Shown here: piece after piece, positions 1 to 10,881 of the stretch
Layout: every line of letters starts with the position of its first letter
How positions within the stretch are numbered: position 1 is the first letter of the stretch
Assembly (NCBI GenBank): GCA_947259885.1
Contig: CAMYNW010000025.1
Coordinates: 1-45,196, forward strand
Source of the DNA: an uncultured Gammaproteobacteria bacterium
GTDB lineage: Bacteria; Pseudomonadota; Gammaproteobacteria; Arenicellales; Poriferihabitantaceae
Reading direction: 5' to 3'
DNA: 45,196 nt
Position numbers and translations under genes: made by a program
Notes under the pieces: model-generated
What the model was told of the DNA's origin: nothing
The model's database searches: none
The model's input: the letters and a program-made list of their open reading frames with translations, nothing else

Positions 1-120
1 GCCAAGAAGGCCCCGGCGAAGAAGAAAACGAGTAAGAAAGTGGCGGCCAAGAAGGCCCCGGCGAAGAAGAAAACGAGTAAGAAAGTGGCGGCCAAGAAGG
101 CCCCGGCGAAGAAGAAAACC
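1..120 (+). repeat. 45-bp in-frame tandem repeat in the basic protein tail
   Basis: Bases 1-45 and 46-90 are identical, and a third copy matches for 29 bases from 91 before it diverges at base 120. Each unit encodes 15 residues, so copy-number change keeps the frame. Perfect identity at the nucleotide level, not only in protein, points to recent duplication or ongoing slippage. The array continues to the left of the window for an unknown distance. Confidence 0.9.
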
Positions 121-144
121 AGTGCAAAGAAAAAGAGTAGGTGA
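1..144 (+). CDS. C-terminal end of an AlgP/histone H1-like Lys-Ala-Pro repeat protein (partial)
   Basis: The reading frame is open from base 1 and stops with TGA at 142-144; the start lies outside the window. The visible 47 residues are almost entirely Lys, Ala, Pro, Thr, Ser and Val, built from a 15-residue unit containing AKKAPAKKKTS and KKVA. Such tails are known from AlgP/AlgR3 of Pseudomonas and other bacterial histone H1-like proteins, which are thought to bind DNA through the basic repeats. It ends 12 bases before hemB and points the same way. The N-terminal domain cannot be seen, so the exact family is uncertain; an alternative is a PHA-granule or ribosome-associated protein with a similar tail. 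Confidence 0.7.
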   Translation, partial: AKKAPAKKKTSKKVAAKKAPAKKKTSKKVAAKKAPAKKKTSAKKKSR

Positions 145-1176
<1,032 letters not shown>

Positions 1177-1299
1177 ATTCCCCAAGGACCGGCGTACTGT
1201 TGCTGAGCCGATTCGAACAAAACTCTCACTAGGGCTATCCGACATCCCGTAACGATGTATCCGGAGTAGAATACCGCCAGACATTTATTAAAATGAGCC

Positions 1300-1665
1300 A
1301 TGAGTGATCACACACCCACTGAAATAAATCTAAACCGTAAGACACGCAGCCTGAAGGTTACCTTTGACGACGGGGAGACTTTCGAGATGAGCTGCGAATA
1401 TCTGCGTGTACATTCACCCTCCGCTGAAGTGCAGGGACATGGCCCGGGGCAGGAAGTGCTTCAACTCAACATGGAAAATGTCAACATCGACGACATTGAA
1501 GCAGTGGGTAATTACGCGATCAAGCCTAAATTCGACGATGGTCACGATACCGGTATATATTCCTGGGACACTTTATACATACTCGGAAAAAATCAGCAGG
1601 AAAACTGGGCTCGATATCTGGACAAGCTGAAACAGGCCGGGCATCAACGTAAGTTGGATGCCTGA
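1300..1665 (+). CDS. DUF971 (gamma-butyrobetaine hydroxylase N-terminal-like) protein
   Basis: A 121-residue protein that is a single DUF971/GBBH-like N-terminal domain (PF06155). Visible family features are the opening beta-strands with LKVTFDDGETFEMSCEYLR, an HSPSAEVQGHGPGQ segment, and the conserved GNYAIKPKFDDGHDTGIYSW stretch. In eukaryotic gamma-butyrobetaine hydroxylase this fold binds zinc; the free-standing bacterial proteins have no settled function, and a link to Fe-S or quinone biology is only suspected. In many gammaproteobacteria the gene sits just before ubiE, as here, where it ends 15 bases upstream and is likely co-transcribed. Confidence 0.9.
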   Translation: MSDHTPTEINLNRKTRSLKVTFDDGETFEMSCEYLRVHSPSAEVQGHGPGQEVLQLNMENVNIDDIEAVGNYAIKPKFDDGHDTGIYSWDTLYILGKNQQENWARYLDKLKQAGHQRKLDA

Positions 1666-1680
1666 TACGGGAGTCAACCA

Positions 1681-2430
1681 ATGAACGATCCATTGAAGAC
1701 CCATTTTGGTTTCAGAGACGTTGATATAGAGGCTAAGACCACATTGGTGGGGCAAGTTTTCCGGTCAGTGGCAAGCCGATATGACTTGATGAATGACTTA
1801 ATGTCATTTGGAGCCCATCGACTGTGGAAGCGTTTTGCTGCTGGACAAAGTGGATTGCGACCGGGAGACAGTGTGCTTGATGTGGCTGGAGGGAGCGGTG
1901 ATATGAGCCGATTATTTGCTCGGCAGGTTGGTTCCAGGGGTGCGGTGATGTTGACCGATATCAATCAAGCAATGTTGAACCAAGGAAGAGACAAGCTGGT
2001 CAATGCAGGGATAGTCGGTAACGTCTGTTATGCGCTGGTTGATGCGGAAAATCTGTGTTTTGCTGATGAGGAGTTCAACTGCGTATCGATATCCTTTGGA
2101 CTACGTAACGTAACCCGAAAAGAAAACGCGCTGACTTCAATGTATCGGGTATTAAAACCCGGAGGAAGGTTACTGATTCTTGAGTTTTCCAAACCTATAA
2201 TTCCGTTGCTGGAGAAGGCGTACGATAATTATTCTTTCAAGGCAATTCCAAAAATTGGAAAGTTGGTAACCGGTGATGAAGCTAGTTATCAATACCTGAT
2301 CGAGTCTATACGGAAGCATCCGGGACAGGAACCATTAAAACAAATGATTTATAAAGCGGGATTTGATCATGTCAAGGTTCATAATTTAAGCGGCGGAATT
2401 GTTGCCTTGCATATCGGCTATCGCTTCTGA
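1681..2430 (+). CDS. ubiE: Ubiquinone/menaquinone biosynthesis C-methyltransferase
   Basis: UbiE is the SAM-dependent methyltransferase that adds the C-methyl group in ubiquinone synthesis (and in menaquinone synthesis where present). The 249-residue protein shows the family start [25 protein letters not shown] (27-50, in part), SAM motif [11 protein letters not shown] (65-74), the ISFGLRNVT segment, and the characteristic C-terminal ending [15 protein letters not shown]. Its TGA stop overlaps the ATG of the next gene by one base, so translation is probably coupled. With ubiJ and ubiB it forms the standard gammaproteobacterial quinone block. Confidence 0.97.
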   Translation: MNDPLKTHFGFRDVDIEAKTTLVGQVFRSVASRYDLMNDLMSFGAHRLWKRFAAGQSGLRPGDSVLDVAGGSGDMSRLFARQVGSRGAVMLTDINQAMLNQGRDKLVNAGIVGNVCYALVDAENLCFADEEFNCVSISFGLRNVTRKENALTSMYRVLKPGGRLLILEFSKPIIPLLEKAYDNYSFKAIPKIGKLVTGDEASYQYLIESIRKHPGQEPLKQMIYKAGFDHVKVHNLSGGIVALHIGYRF

Positions 2431-3041
2431 TGATCCCCGCAGAAACATATTTGTTCGATATCCTTAATCGCGGAGTTCAAACCATACTATCGATAGATTC
2501 TGATACTTCGCGTGCATTTAGGACACTCAATGGGAAGGTGTATTGCATTGAGTTAACGTTGCCGCCTGTTACGTTATACATGGTAGCGGAACCAGAAGGT
2601 TTCTCCTTAGCCCCGCAGACTGAAAGAGAACCCGATGTAACTCTAAAAGGTTCCATATTTGCATTCGCTAGTCTGAGTGGAAAGGGCCCTGCCAGCAGCG
2701 TCCTGACTGACGGACGGGTTACGATGCAAGGCGACGCCGAAGCTGGCCAGGCGTTGCAAAAGATTCTGGCCCAATTTGATTTTGATTGGGAGGAGCTGAT
2801 TGCACGGTTGATTGGTGACACTCCAGCCAGAAAAGTTGGAAACCTGATTCGATCTACATACGATTGGGCTGAAAACGCAGCGAACCTGTCTAAGGCTAAT
2901 TTTGCGGATTATCTGACCGAGGAGAAACGCGTTGTCGTAAACAATGTTGCTTTGGAGCGGTTTGCAGCGAAGGTTAATCGGTTGCGAGCAGATACCGATC
3001 GGTTGGCCTTGAGAATCGAGCGTATCCGGCAGGGAAACTAG
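2430..3041 (+). CDS. ubiJ: Ubiquinone biosynthesis accessory factor (SCP2 domain)
   Basis: UbiJ is an accessory protein of the soluble ubiquinone-synthesis complex; its SCP2 lipid-binding domain is believed to hold hydrophobic biosynthetic intermediates. Here 203 residues contain an N-terminal SCP2-like region (about 15-110) and the family segment GDAEAGQALQKILAQFDFDWEE (in part), then a helical, charged C-terminal part ending in KVNRLRADTDRLALRIERI, likely the coiled coil that pairs with UbiK in E. coli. It sits between ubiE and ubiB exactly as in E. coli. Overall identity in this family is low, so the call rests on domain pattern and order. Confidence 0.92.
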   Translation: MIPAETYLFDILNRGVQTILSIDSDTSRAFRTLNGKVYCIELTLPPVTLYMVAEPEGFSLAPQTEREPDVTLKGSIFAFASLSGKGPASSVLTDGRVTMQGDAEAGQALQKILAQFDFDWEELIARLIGDTPARKVGNLIRSTYDWAENAANLSKANFADYLTEEKRVVVNNVALERFAAKVNRLRADTDRLALRIERIRQGN

Positions 3042-3054
3042 TACGGTAAACACT

Positions 3055-4686
3055 TTGGTCAAGAATATATTTCATCTTTATCGCATCGCCAGAGTCCTGA
3101 TCCGCCATAATCTGGATGAATTTGTAGTTGCATTGAAGCTGGCCCGGCCTTGGACCATGATATTGAGCGCTATTCCACGAAAATGGCGTAGTCACTATGA
3201 TGAACCACGAGGGGTCAGATTACGAGAAGCCTTGCAGGAGCTTGGGCCGGTGTTTGTCAAATTTGGCCAGATGCTCTCTACCCGACCAGACCTGATTCCC
3301 GAGGATATCCATGCTGAGTTGACTAAACTGCAGGATGAGGTGCCGCCTTTTCCCGGCAATGAGGCGCGCCAAATTATCGAGCAAGCTCTTGAACAGCAGC
3401 TTAGTGATATTTTTGATGAGTTTGAAACCGAATCAACTGCTTCCGCCTCGGTCGCCCAAGTGCATTTTGCAACGCTTATTGGTGGCAAGGAAGTTGTCGT
3501 TAAGGTGCTCAGACCTGGAGTTCAGGAGGTAATTGAAAGAGATCTTGACCTGTTACACACCCTGGCTGAACTTGCAGATAAGTATTGGTCCGAAGCACCT
3601 CGTTTGAAACCGCGGGAAATTGTCGAAGACTACGACAAGACTATTCACGACGAACTTAACTTGATGCGTGAGGCCGCCAACGCCAGCCAGCTCAGAGTGA
3701 ATTTTCTAGACTCGGATCTGATTTACGTGCCCGAAGTTTATTGGGACTATTGCCGACAAAACGTGATGGTAATGGAACGAATTTATGGCATACCTGTTCG
3801 CGATGTAGAGAAAATTAAGGCTGCGGGGATTGACCTAAAGAAGTTGGCGCATGACGGTGTTGAGATCTTTTTCACTCAAGCGTTCCGGGATGGGTTCTTC
3901 CATGCCGACATGCATCCGGGTAATATTTTTGTTTCTGAAGAAGGCCAGTACCGAGCGGTAGATTTCGGTATTATGGGTACGCTCAGCGACGCAGATAAAC
4001 GTTACTTAGCAGAGAACCTGTTGGGATTTTTCAATCGCGATTATCATGCGGTGGCAGATGCGCACATTAGGGCGGGTTGGGTACCTCCTGATACCGTTGC
4101 CGAAGATTTTGAAGGTGCAATTCGAACAGTGTGCGAGCCAATTTTTGCTAAACCGATCAGCGAAATATCATTTGGTACTCTTCTGATCGACCTATTTCGC
4201 ATCGCCAGGCGTTTCCAGATGCCGGTGCAGCCTCAACTCGTATTGCTGCAGAAAACGCTTCTCAATATTGAGGGTCTGGGCCGGCAGTTATACGACGATC
4301 TGGATCTTTGGGACACAGCTAAGCCGTTTCTCGAGCGCTGGATGAGTGAGCAGATTGGCCCACGCGCAGCACTTAAAGCAATTCGAAGAGAGCTTCCCAA
4401 TCTTGCGACAGTGGCGCCGGAGATTCCCGGGCTTGCATACCAACTATTGTATCGCCTCAAGAATGATGAGCTTGTGATGAGAACCAGGAATGAGGATGTT
4501 GCCCTGCTAAGACAGCAACTGGAGATATCCTCTAGCAAGAACAGGCGACTGATTGCGGGTCTTGGTTTGATTGTTCTGGCAGCGGTACTTGCCCCAGGCA
4601 ACAATTTAGAATCAGCCCCGTTAATAAGCTGGCTTCTCGGTCTTGGCGGCGTGGTGTTAATCGCGATCAACTGGTTGCGTAAGTGA
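3055..4686 (+). CDS. ubiB: Ubiquinone biosynthesis ABC1/ADCK-type kinase-like protein
   Basis: UbiB is a membrane-bound atypical kinase/ATPase-like protein needed for ubiquinone synthesis, probably to release or remodel lipid intermediates. The 543-residue protein carries the defining KxGQ motif as KFGQ (69-72), an ALQELGPVFVKFGQMLSTRPDL segment (seen in part), the Ala-rich nucleotide loop SASVAQVH, the kinase-like signature FRDGFFHADMHPGN and a VDFGIMG metal-binding segment. The C-terminus has two hydrophobic stretches (about 500-540) for membrane anchoring. The start is taken as TTG, because no upstream ATG is in frame and the protein then opens like E. coli UbiB. Confidence 0.96.
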   Translation: MVKNIFHLYRIARVLIRHNLDEFVVALKLARPWTMILSAIPRKWRSHYDEPRGVRLREALQELGPVFVKFGQMLSTRPDLIPEDIHAELTKLQDEVPPFPGNEARQIIEQALEQQLSDIFDEFETESTASASVAQVHFATLIGGKEVVVKVLRPGVQEVIERDLDLLHTLAELADKYWSEAPRLKPREIVEDYDKTIHDELNLMREAANASQLRVNFLDSDLIYVPEVYWDYCRQNVMVMERIYGIPVRDVEKIKAAGIDLKKLAHDGVEIFFTQAFRDGFFHADMHPGNIFVSEEGQYRAVDFGIMGTLSDADKRYLAENLLGFFNRDYHAVADAHIRAGWVPPDTVAEDFEGAIRTVCEPIFAKPISEISFGTLLIDLFRIARRFQMPVQPQLVLLQKTLLNIEGLGRQLYDDLDLWDTAKPFLERWMSEQIGPRAALKAIRRELPNLATVAPEIPGLAYQLLYRLKNDELVMRTRNEDVALLRQQLEISSSKNRRLIAGLGLIVLAAVLAPGNNLESAPLISWLLGLGGVVLIAINWLRK

Positions 4687-4693
4687 CCGTCTA

Positions 4694-6454
4694 ATGCCTA
4701 AATCCGCTCCGCCATTGGGGGGCAATGAACCGGGCCCGGTCTTTCTGCCGCCGGGGCGTAATGTCGCGATCAGGATTTTTACGATACTGTCGTTCGGTGT
4801 GGCAATTGGCATTATTGGTTCATTCTTAGCTGTTATGTTTGTAGAGGCAATTGAATGGATCAGCAGTCAATTGGCTTCGAGAGGCAGCTCAGAGGACATC
4901 AGTTTTCGCATGGTTCTACTTTTAGCGCCTGTTGCTGGGGGCTTTATAGTAGGTGGCTTGCTTCTACTTAGCAGCTCCAGCAGGCCGCTCAGCATCGCCG
5001 ATTTGGTGTGTTCAGTTCAGTCGCGCCAAGTTCGGTTATCTACACGAGACGGCGTTTTGCATACTCTTGCCGCGATCATGGGTATGGGGGCAGGCGCCTC
5101 TGTGGGTATTTATGGACCATTGTCGACAATGGGGGCGACACTTGGCGGCACTATCAGCCGTCTAGTTCGCACTGATCCGACTCTTGGCATAGGATGCGGG
5201 GTAGCAGCGGCAATCTCCACTGCTTTCAACGCGCCCATCGCGGCAGTTGTGTTTGTACATGAAGTCATCCTGCGACATTATTCGCTGCGCGCATTTGCAC
5301 CTATTACGGTTGCTTCCTCCACTGGATTTTTTGTCTCTAACTACTTGCTTGAGCGACCAGCTCTATTTCGGGTATTCGCTGAACGATCTTTTTTTGCACC
5401 GGAGTTCCTGGCATTCGTGTTGATAGGTGTTGTTGGGGCACTGATTGCCACTTTGTTTATGCGATCAGTTTTTTTTGCATCACGAGTTGCCAATAGAACG
5501 GGCCTGCCAGTCTGGGCACGCCCGGCAGTAGCTGGACTTGGTTTAGGGCTGATGGCGCAATTGGTTCCCGAAGTCATGGGTGTGGGTACGCACCTTATTG
5601 AAACGACTATTTTTGGTGAGGCATTTACTATTAGCAATCTGCTGATAATACTGCTGGCAAAAATTCTGGTTACAGCATTGTGTCTCGGATTTGGATTTGT
5701 CGGTGGTGTGTTTAGCCCAGCTCTGGTTATTGGCGTGTTAAGTGGCGCATTAATGGGGCAGTTGTGTGTGCTTTTTTTTGGCGAGCTATCATCCGGCCTT
5801 GCGGTTTACACAATTTGCGGAATGATGGCAGTTACCAGCCCTGTGATCGGCGCACCCCTCACTGCAATTCTGATTGTGTTTGAGCTTACCCGAAATTATG
5901 AACTCACGACGGCGGTAATGATCAGTGTGGTGTTTTCAAATGTAGTCGGATACCGACTGTGCGGGCGATCATTATTCGACCGTCAACTGTCTCTGGAGGG
6001 CTTTGATCTTTCAATGGGGCGGGATAAAGTGATTCTGGAGCGCACTTCGATCGCCAATCATGTCAACACTGATGCGGTGCTGGTTAACTCTGAGCAGTCT
6101 CTTAGTGCTGCGCTCCAAGCAATGGTCGAGGCAGACCGCACAGAATGCTATGTGTTGGACGATCTCTCTAGATATCAGGGTAAACTGCGTTTATTTGATA
6201 TTGCCCGACTGCAAAAAAGAGTTGATCTCGAACAGGAAACCGTGGCGACCTATGCCGATCCGGACCAGCTTCGTTTTAGCCATGATCTATCTGTATGGGA
6301 GGCGCTTGAACAAATGAGAGAATTTGTTGGTGAAAGTATTCCAATTGTTGATCAGCGCGGATACTTCATAGGTATTATTTACGAATCCACGCTGGTTGCG
6401 GCATACTTGGACACGCTGACAAATCTGCGCACCGAAGAACACGCTGCTATTTAA
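4694..6454 (+). CDS. ClC-family chloride channel/transporter with C-terminal CBS pair
   Basis: A 586-residue membrane protein with about ten hydrophobic segments between residues 25 and 420 and a cytosolic CBS-domain pair at about 450-575. ClC landmarks are GASVGIYGPLSTMGA (134-147 region), NAPIAAVVFVHE (179-190) and the anion-site motif GGVFSPALVIG (337-347). Two residues central to H+/Cl- exchange are changed: the gating glutamate of the GxEGP motif is Tyr140 (GIYGP), and the position matching the internal proton glutamate appears to be Val191. Known biology of such changes suggests passive anion conduction rather than exchange; that is inference. It starts 7 bases after ubiB, though a functional link to quinone synthesis is not expected. 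Confidence 0.93.
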   Translation: MPKSAPPLGGNEPGPVFLPPGRNVAIRIFTILSFGVAIGIIGSFLAVMFVEAIEWISSQLASRGSSEDISFRMVLLLAPVAGGFIVGGLLLLSSSSRPLSIADLVCSVQSRQVRLSTRDGVLHTLAAIMGMGAGASVGIYGPLSTMGATLGGTISRLVRTDPTLGIGCGVAAAISTAFNAPIAAVVFVHEVILRHYSLRAFAPITVASSTGFFVSNYLLERPALFRVFAERSFFAPEFLAFVLIGVVGALIATLFMRSVFFASRVANRTGLPVWARPAVAGLGLGLMAQLVPEVMGVGTHLIETTIFGEAFTISNLLIILLAKILVTALCLGFGFVGGVFSPALVIGVLSGALMGQLCVLFFGELSSGLAVYTICGMMAVTSPVIGAPLTAILIVFELTRNYELTTAVMISVVFSNVVGYRLCGRSLFDRQLSLEGFDLSMGRDKVILERTSIANHVNTDAVLVNSEQSLSAALQAMVEADRTECYVLDDLSRYQGKLRLFDIARLQKRVDLEQETVATYADPDQLRFSHDLSVWEALEQMREFVGESIPIVDQRGYFIGIIYESTLVAAYLDTLTNLRTEEHAAI

Positions 6455-6472
6455 AAATCTCCCGGTAATTTA

Positions 6473-7648
<1,176 letters not shown>

Positions 7649-7663
7649 TTCTTATATTTTGAT

Positions 7664-8170
7664 ATGACCGTTCGCTACTTTGCCTACGGCTCTAATCTTT
7701 TGCATGCGCGCCTGTATGCGCGCTGTCGTTCTATTGTAAATATAGGTATTGCCCGTCTCGACCGACACCGACTTAATTTTGCCAAACCCGGTGGTGACGA
7801 ATCTGGTAAGTGCGGGATTGAGGCGGTGAATACTGGAGAATATGTATTGGGTGTGCTGTACCAGATGGCTAAACGGGAAAAGCCGGTCCTGGACAGAATT
7901 GAAGGCAATGGTCACGGATATATGGATAAGGAAATTGAAGTGAATTCAAATCGAGGCCCCATTCGGTGCTTTACCTATTATCCTACTCGTCTCGACAATG
8001 ATAAACGGCCTTATGACTGGTACAAGGCCTTAGTGCTGGAAGGAGCAAGAGAAAATGGCTTTCCACCCCACTATCTTGAAATGATCGAGGCGGTGGAGTC
8101 ATTGATCGATCCGCATCACGAGAGGCGAATCAGTAATTACGCGATCATTCAGGGTCACGACTCTGAATAG
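7664..8170 (+). CDS. Gamma-glutamylcyclotransferase-like (GGCT/AIG2 fold) protein
   Basis: A 168-residue protein with the GGCT fold. Visible are the substrate-binding loop YGSN (8-11) directly after the first strand, and the putative catalytic Glu80 in VLDRIEGNGHGY. GGCT enzymes cleave gamma-glutamyl-amino acids or related gamma-glutamylamines, releasing 5-oxoproline. The exact substrate cannot be told from sequence, and some family members act on other gamma-linked amides. It follows gcdH by 15 bases and precedes an EamA permease gene by about 15 bases, so the three may be co-transcribed. Confidence 0.88.
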   Translation: MTVRYFAYGSNLLHARLYARCRSIVNIGIARLDRHRLNFAKPGGDESGKCGIEAVNTGEYVLGVLYQMAKREKPVLDRIEGNGHGYMDKEIEVNSNRGPIRCFTYYPTRLDNDKRPYDWYKALVLEGARENGFPPHYLEMIEAVESLIDPHHERRISNYAIIQGHDSE

Positions 8171-8185
8171 TTATAACCGCTATTG

Positions 8186-9079
8186 ATGAATCAGCGTCGA
8201 GCGCTATCGCTGCTGATTTTTTTTGGCATGTGGTGGGCATTTACCATACCCCTGACTAAGATCGCGGTTTCTACCGGTCATCCTCCACTAGGCCTGATTC
8301 TGTGGCAACTTATGATTTCAGGTGTGGTGATGTTTCTGATCATCCGGCTGCAAGGCAGAAGGTTGCGGTTTGACCGCATAGCAGTGCAGCACTACACCGT
8401 TATCGCCCTTCTCGGGACTATTTTACCTAATAGTTTCTCCTATTTCGCCGCGGCCCAATTACCGGCAGGGATTATGGCGATCATCGTCGCATCGGTACCG
8501 ATGTTCGCGATGCTCATTGCACTTGGTATACGGCTTGAGAAATTTTCGATAATTCGCGTCGCAGGTGTTCTGTTAGGCGCCTTATCGGTGGTGGTGCTGA
8601 TCGGGCCGGATGCGAGTTTGCCAGAGCCAGAGAAAGCCGTGTTCGTTCTGGTGGCTTTGGTGGCGCCCCTTTGCTATGGATTGGAAGGCAACTATATATC
8701 CGTTAAATCTCCACCAGGTATTGATCCTGTTAGTGCACTATGTGGCGCTTCGGCTTTTGGCGTGTTGATATGTGCGCCTTTAGTCTGGTTGGGAAATTAC
8801 TGGGTCGACTTGTCGCAGCCATGGGGACCACCGGAGCAGGCCTTGATCGTCTCATCGCTAATACACGCCTTGATCTACTCAGGCTATATCTGGCTGGTAG
8901 GCATGACCAGCGCGGTATTCGCGAGCCAGATTGCCTATGTGGTCACCCTTGGAGGGGTGTTTTTCAGTGCATTATTATTGTCGGAGAGGTATTCCTCCTG
9001 GGTGTTTTTGGCGCTTGGATTGATGTTAGTGGGTCTACTATTAGTCCAGCCCCGTGAATCTAAAGCGAGTGCGAACTAA
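8186..9079 (+). CDS. EamA/DMT-superfamily permease
   Basis: A 297-residue integral membrane protein with about ten hydrophobic segments and the two-fold EamA repeat. The first repeat covers roughly 1-140 (FFGMWWAFTIPLTKIAV near the start, then AAAQLPAGIMAIIVASVPMFAMLIAL, seen in part) and the second about 155-290, ending in LGLMLVGLLLVQPR. Drug/metabolite transporters export amino acids and other small metabolites; the substrate is unknown. ATG at 8186 is used; a TTG directly before it would add one residue. No clear Shine-Dalgarno sequence is visible. Nothing terminator-like was recognised in the 162 bases to the converging MFS gene. Confidence 0.9.
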   Translation: MNQRRALSLLIFFGMWWAFTIPLTKIAVSTGHPPLGLILWQLMISGVVMFLIIRLQGRRLRFDRIAVQHYTVIALLGTILPNSFSYFAAAQLPAGIMAIIVASVPMFAMLIALGIRLEKFSIIRVAGVLLGALSVVVLIGPDASLPEPEKAVFVLVALVAPLCYGLEGNYISVKSPPGIDPVSALCGASAFGVLICAPLVWLGNYWVDLSQPWGPPEQALIVSSLIHALIYSGYIWLVGMTSAVFASQIAYVVTLGGVFFSALLLSERYSSWVFLALGLMLVGLLLVQPRESKASAN

Positions 9080-9241
9080 ACAATCCGAACCTTATGAACT
9101 GCTTCCGTCCACTTCGACATGCGTTTATAGAAACACTGATTTGCGTCGGGTAAAACAATTAATCACCAATCGTCTGAATATGGAGAAAAAGCAATTCGTC
9201 ATATTTTAAGATTTGGTAGATGGCGAGTATGACTAATTCTA

Positions 9242-10411
9242 TTAAACAGGTTCGCTGGCGATTATGGAAAAGATAACCGTTGTGGCTGAAAGCAGTGCAG
9301 CGATACCAGCCACAGCTAAGGGGACAGAATAGCTGCCAGAGTTGTCGTATAAAGTGCCAGCCAGCCAGGGCCCCATAAGACCTGCAAACCCCCAGGCTGT
9401 GAATACAAGACCATAGACTCGGGGGCCATCATGATCACCAAACTGGAGGTTAATGGCGTAGGGATAAACGGCAATGATGGCACCATAAGTCAATCCAACC
9501 AGACTAAGTACGGCCGCCGAAAGTGATGCATGATCAGATAACGCTAGAGCAAACAGACAGATGGCAGAAACAAGGGGTAGGCCGGTCAATAGCTTTCGCA
9601 CCGGAATTCGATCGCAGAGATAACCCGCGGCAAAGCCACCTATGGCGTTTCCCGCACCAATCAATACCGCACCCCATATGGCCAGGCTGCTGTTGTTCAT
9701 CTGATTGCTGTGTCCTGACTGGACTATACCAGCAGCATGGCCAATTGCCATCAAGCCGGCAAAGACACTTAAACCATAGGCGATCCAATACAATCTCACA
9801 CGGTGTGAATCTGCTTTAAAATTAGTGACATTGCCACTAAGGTCATGATAGCGGGTTCGAGTAAACCAAAGTACAGTGCCAGCCACGCTACCTGCCAGCA
9901 ACAGGGAGCAGGCCATGAACAAAAAGGCGCCAGCAGAAGATTGAGGCGTAATAAATTCTGATAATACACGAGCAAAAACGGTAGCTCCGATTGCATAGGC
10001 TGCGGTCACAGCGCCCATGGCGAATCCTTTATGATCCGGCATTTCACGGGCCACGAGCTGCAAAACAAAACCATATCCAAGCCCGTTCGCTGCACCGAAG
10101 ATCAAACTGTAACCTACGAAAACTTGCCACAATTGCTGTGCAAGTGCAGTAATCAACATGCCAATCGCAGCACCACCGCATGAAGCTATAACGATTGAGG
10201 CAGGAGACGATAAGCGATAAAACCGGTAGCCAAAGAGAACGAATAAAGTAAGACAAACAAGCGCCATGGAATACACCAAACTAATATTGCCGCGTGATTC
10301 TCCAAGTAAAGTTTCTAATGAATGAATAAAAATTGAGAATGCGTGAATCGAGCCCAGCACAAAGGTCACCAGCATGCCTGTAAATAATATTATCTTGGGG
10401 TAACGAGTCAC
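9242..10411 (-). CDS. MFS transporter (oxalate/formate antiporter-like)
   Basis: A 389-residue protein with about twelve hydrophobic helices. The N-terminal half shows the pattern GSIHAFSIFIHSLETLLG and LIFGAANGLGYGFVLQLVARE (in part), which resembles the oxalate/formate antiporter (OFA) and monocarboxylate-type MFS group; the second half has GFAAGYLCDRIPVRK, the inter-helix MFS loop. OFA-like carriers move small carboxylates, so an organic acid is the best guess. Translation starts at GTG. The gene is divergent from the cupin and ABM genes, with 75 bases between starts that must hold both promoters. Confidence 0.88.
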   Translation of the reverse strand: MTRYPKIILFTGMLVTFVLGSIHAFSIFIHSLETLLGESRGNISLVYSMALVCLTLFVLFGYRFYRLSSPASIVIASCGGAAIGMLITALAQQLWQVFVGYSLIFGAANGLGYGFVLQLVAREMPDHKGFAMGAVTAAYAIGATVFARVLSEFITPQSSAGAFLFMACSLLLAGSVAGTVLWFTRTRYHDLSGNVTNFKADSHRVRLYWIAYGLSVFAGLMAIGHAAGIVQSGHSNQMNNSSLAIWGAVLIGAGNAIGGFAAGYLCDRIPVRKLLTGLPLVSAICLFALALSDHASLSAAVLSLVGLTYGAIIAVYPYAINLQFGDHDGPRVYGLVFTAWGFAGLMGPWLAGTLYDNSGSYSVPLAVAGIAALLSATTVIFSIIASEPV

Positions 10412-10486
10412 GAATAATTTAGTCAGTTGCTGTTAATTATCGAAGGAGTCCACTAATATCGTGCTGAATTCCTATTCTCGAACCTG

Positions 10487-10867
10487 ATGAAGGCTTATTT
10501 TAAAAACGCTGTCCAGGAGAATCTGGGTTCACTTTCCAGCCTGCATGATACCCCGGGGTATGAGGTTATAGAAGGAGACCCTCGTTGCTCAATGAGACTC
10601 GATGTTGGTTCTTCATCCACTTCATCCAGGCTTGGCATCTGGAGTTGTACACCGGGTACTTTTCGCTGTATCGAAAAAGGAGATGAACTGCAAACCGTGA
10701 TTGAAGGCAAGCTGTCATTAATTATGGATGATGGCAATATTTACGACTTCGAACCCGGAGACAGTTTTTACACCAAGAAAGGAGAACGGGTAACCTGGAA
10801 AATTGTTGAAACAGTAAAAAAGGTGTTTTTTACTTATGACTCAGCGAACTCTTCTGTCACTGAATAG
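10487..10867 (+). CDS. Cupin-domain protein (Cupin_3/COG3450-like)
   Basis: A 126-residue single-domain cupin. The pattern GIWSCTPGTFRC, then GDELQTVIEGKLSLIMDDG and FEPGDSFYTKKGERVTWKIVE, matches the COG3450 group (relatives of the ureidoglycine aminohydrolase cupin), in which a Trp follows the second strand set. The first cupin motif reads GDELQTVIEGKL, with Glu but no HxH pair, so metal ligation differs from classical cupins and an enzymatic role is uncertain. It is followed after 14 bases by the ABM-domain gene and is divergent from the MFS transporter, suggesting a small shared pathway of unknown substrate. Confidence 0.85.
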   Translation: MKAYFKNAVQENLGSLSSLHDTPGYEVIEGDPRCSMRLDVGSSSTSSRLGIWSCTPGTFRCIEKGDELQTVIEGKLSLIMDDGNIYDFEPGDSFYTKKGERVTWKIVETVKKVFFTYDSANSSVTE

Positions 10868-10881
10868 ATTAAGAAAACGCA

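Noticed and set aside
1207..1225. tRNA T-arm-like GATTCGAAC word
   Set aside because: No acceptor stem, anticodon arm or CCA end could be fitted around it on either strand.
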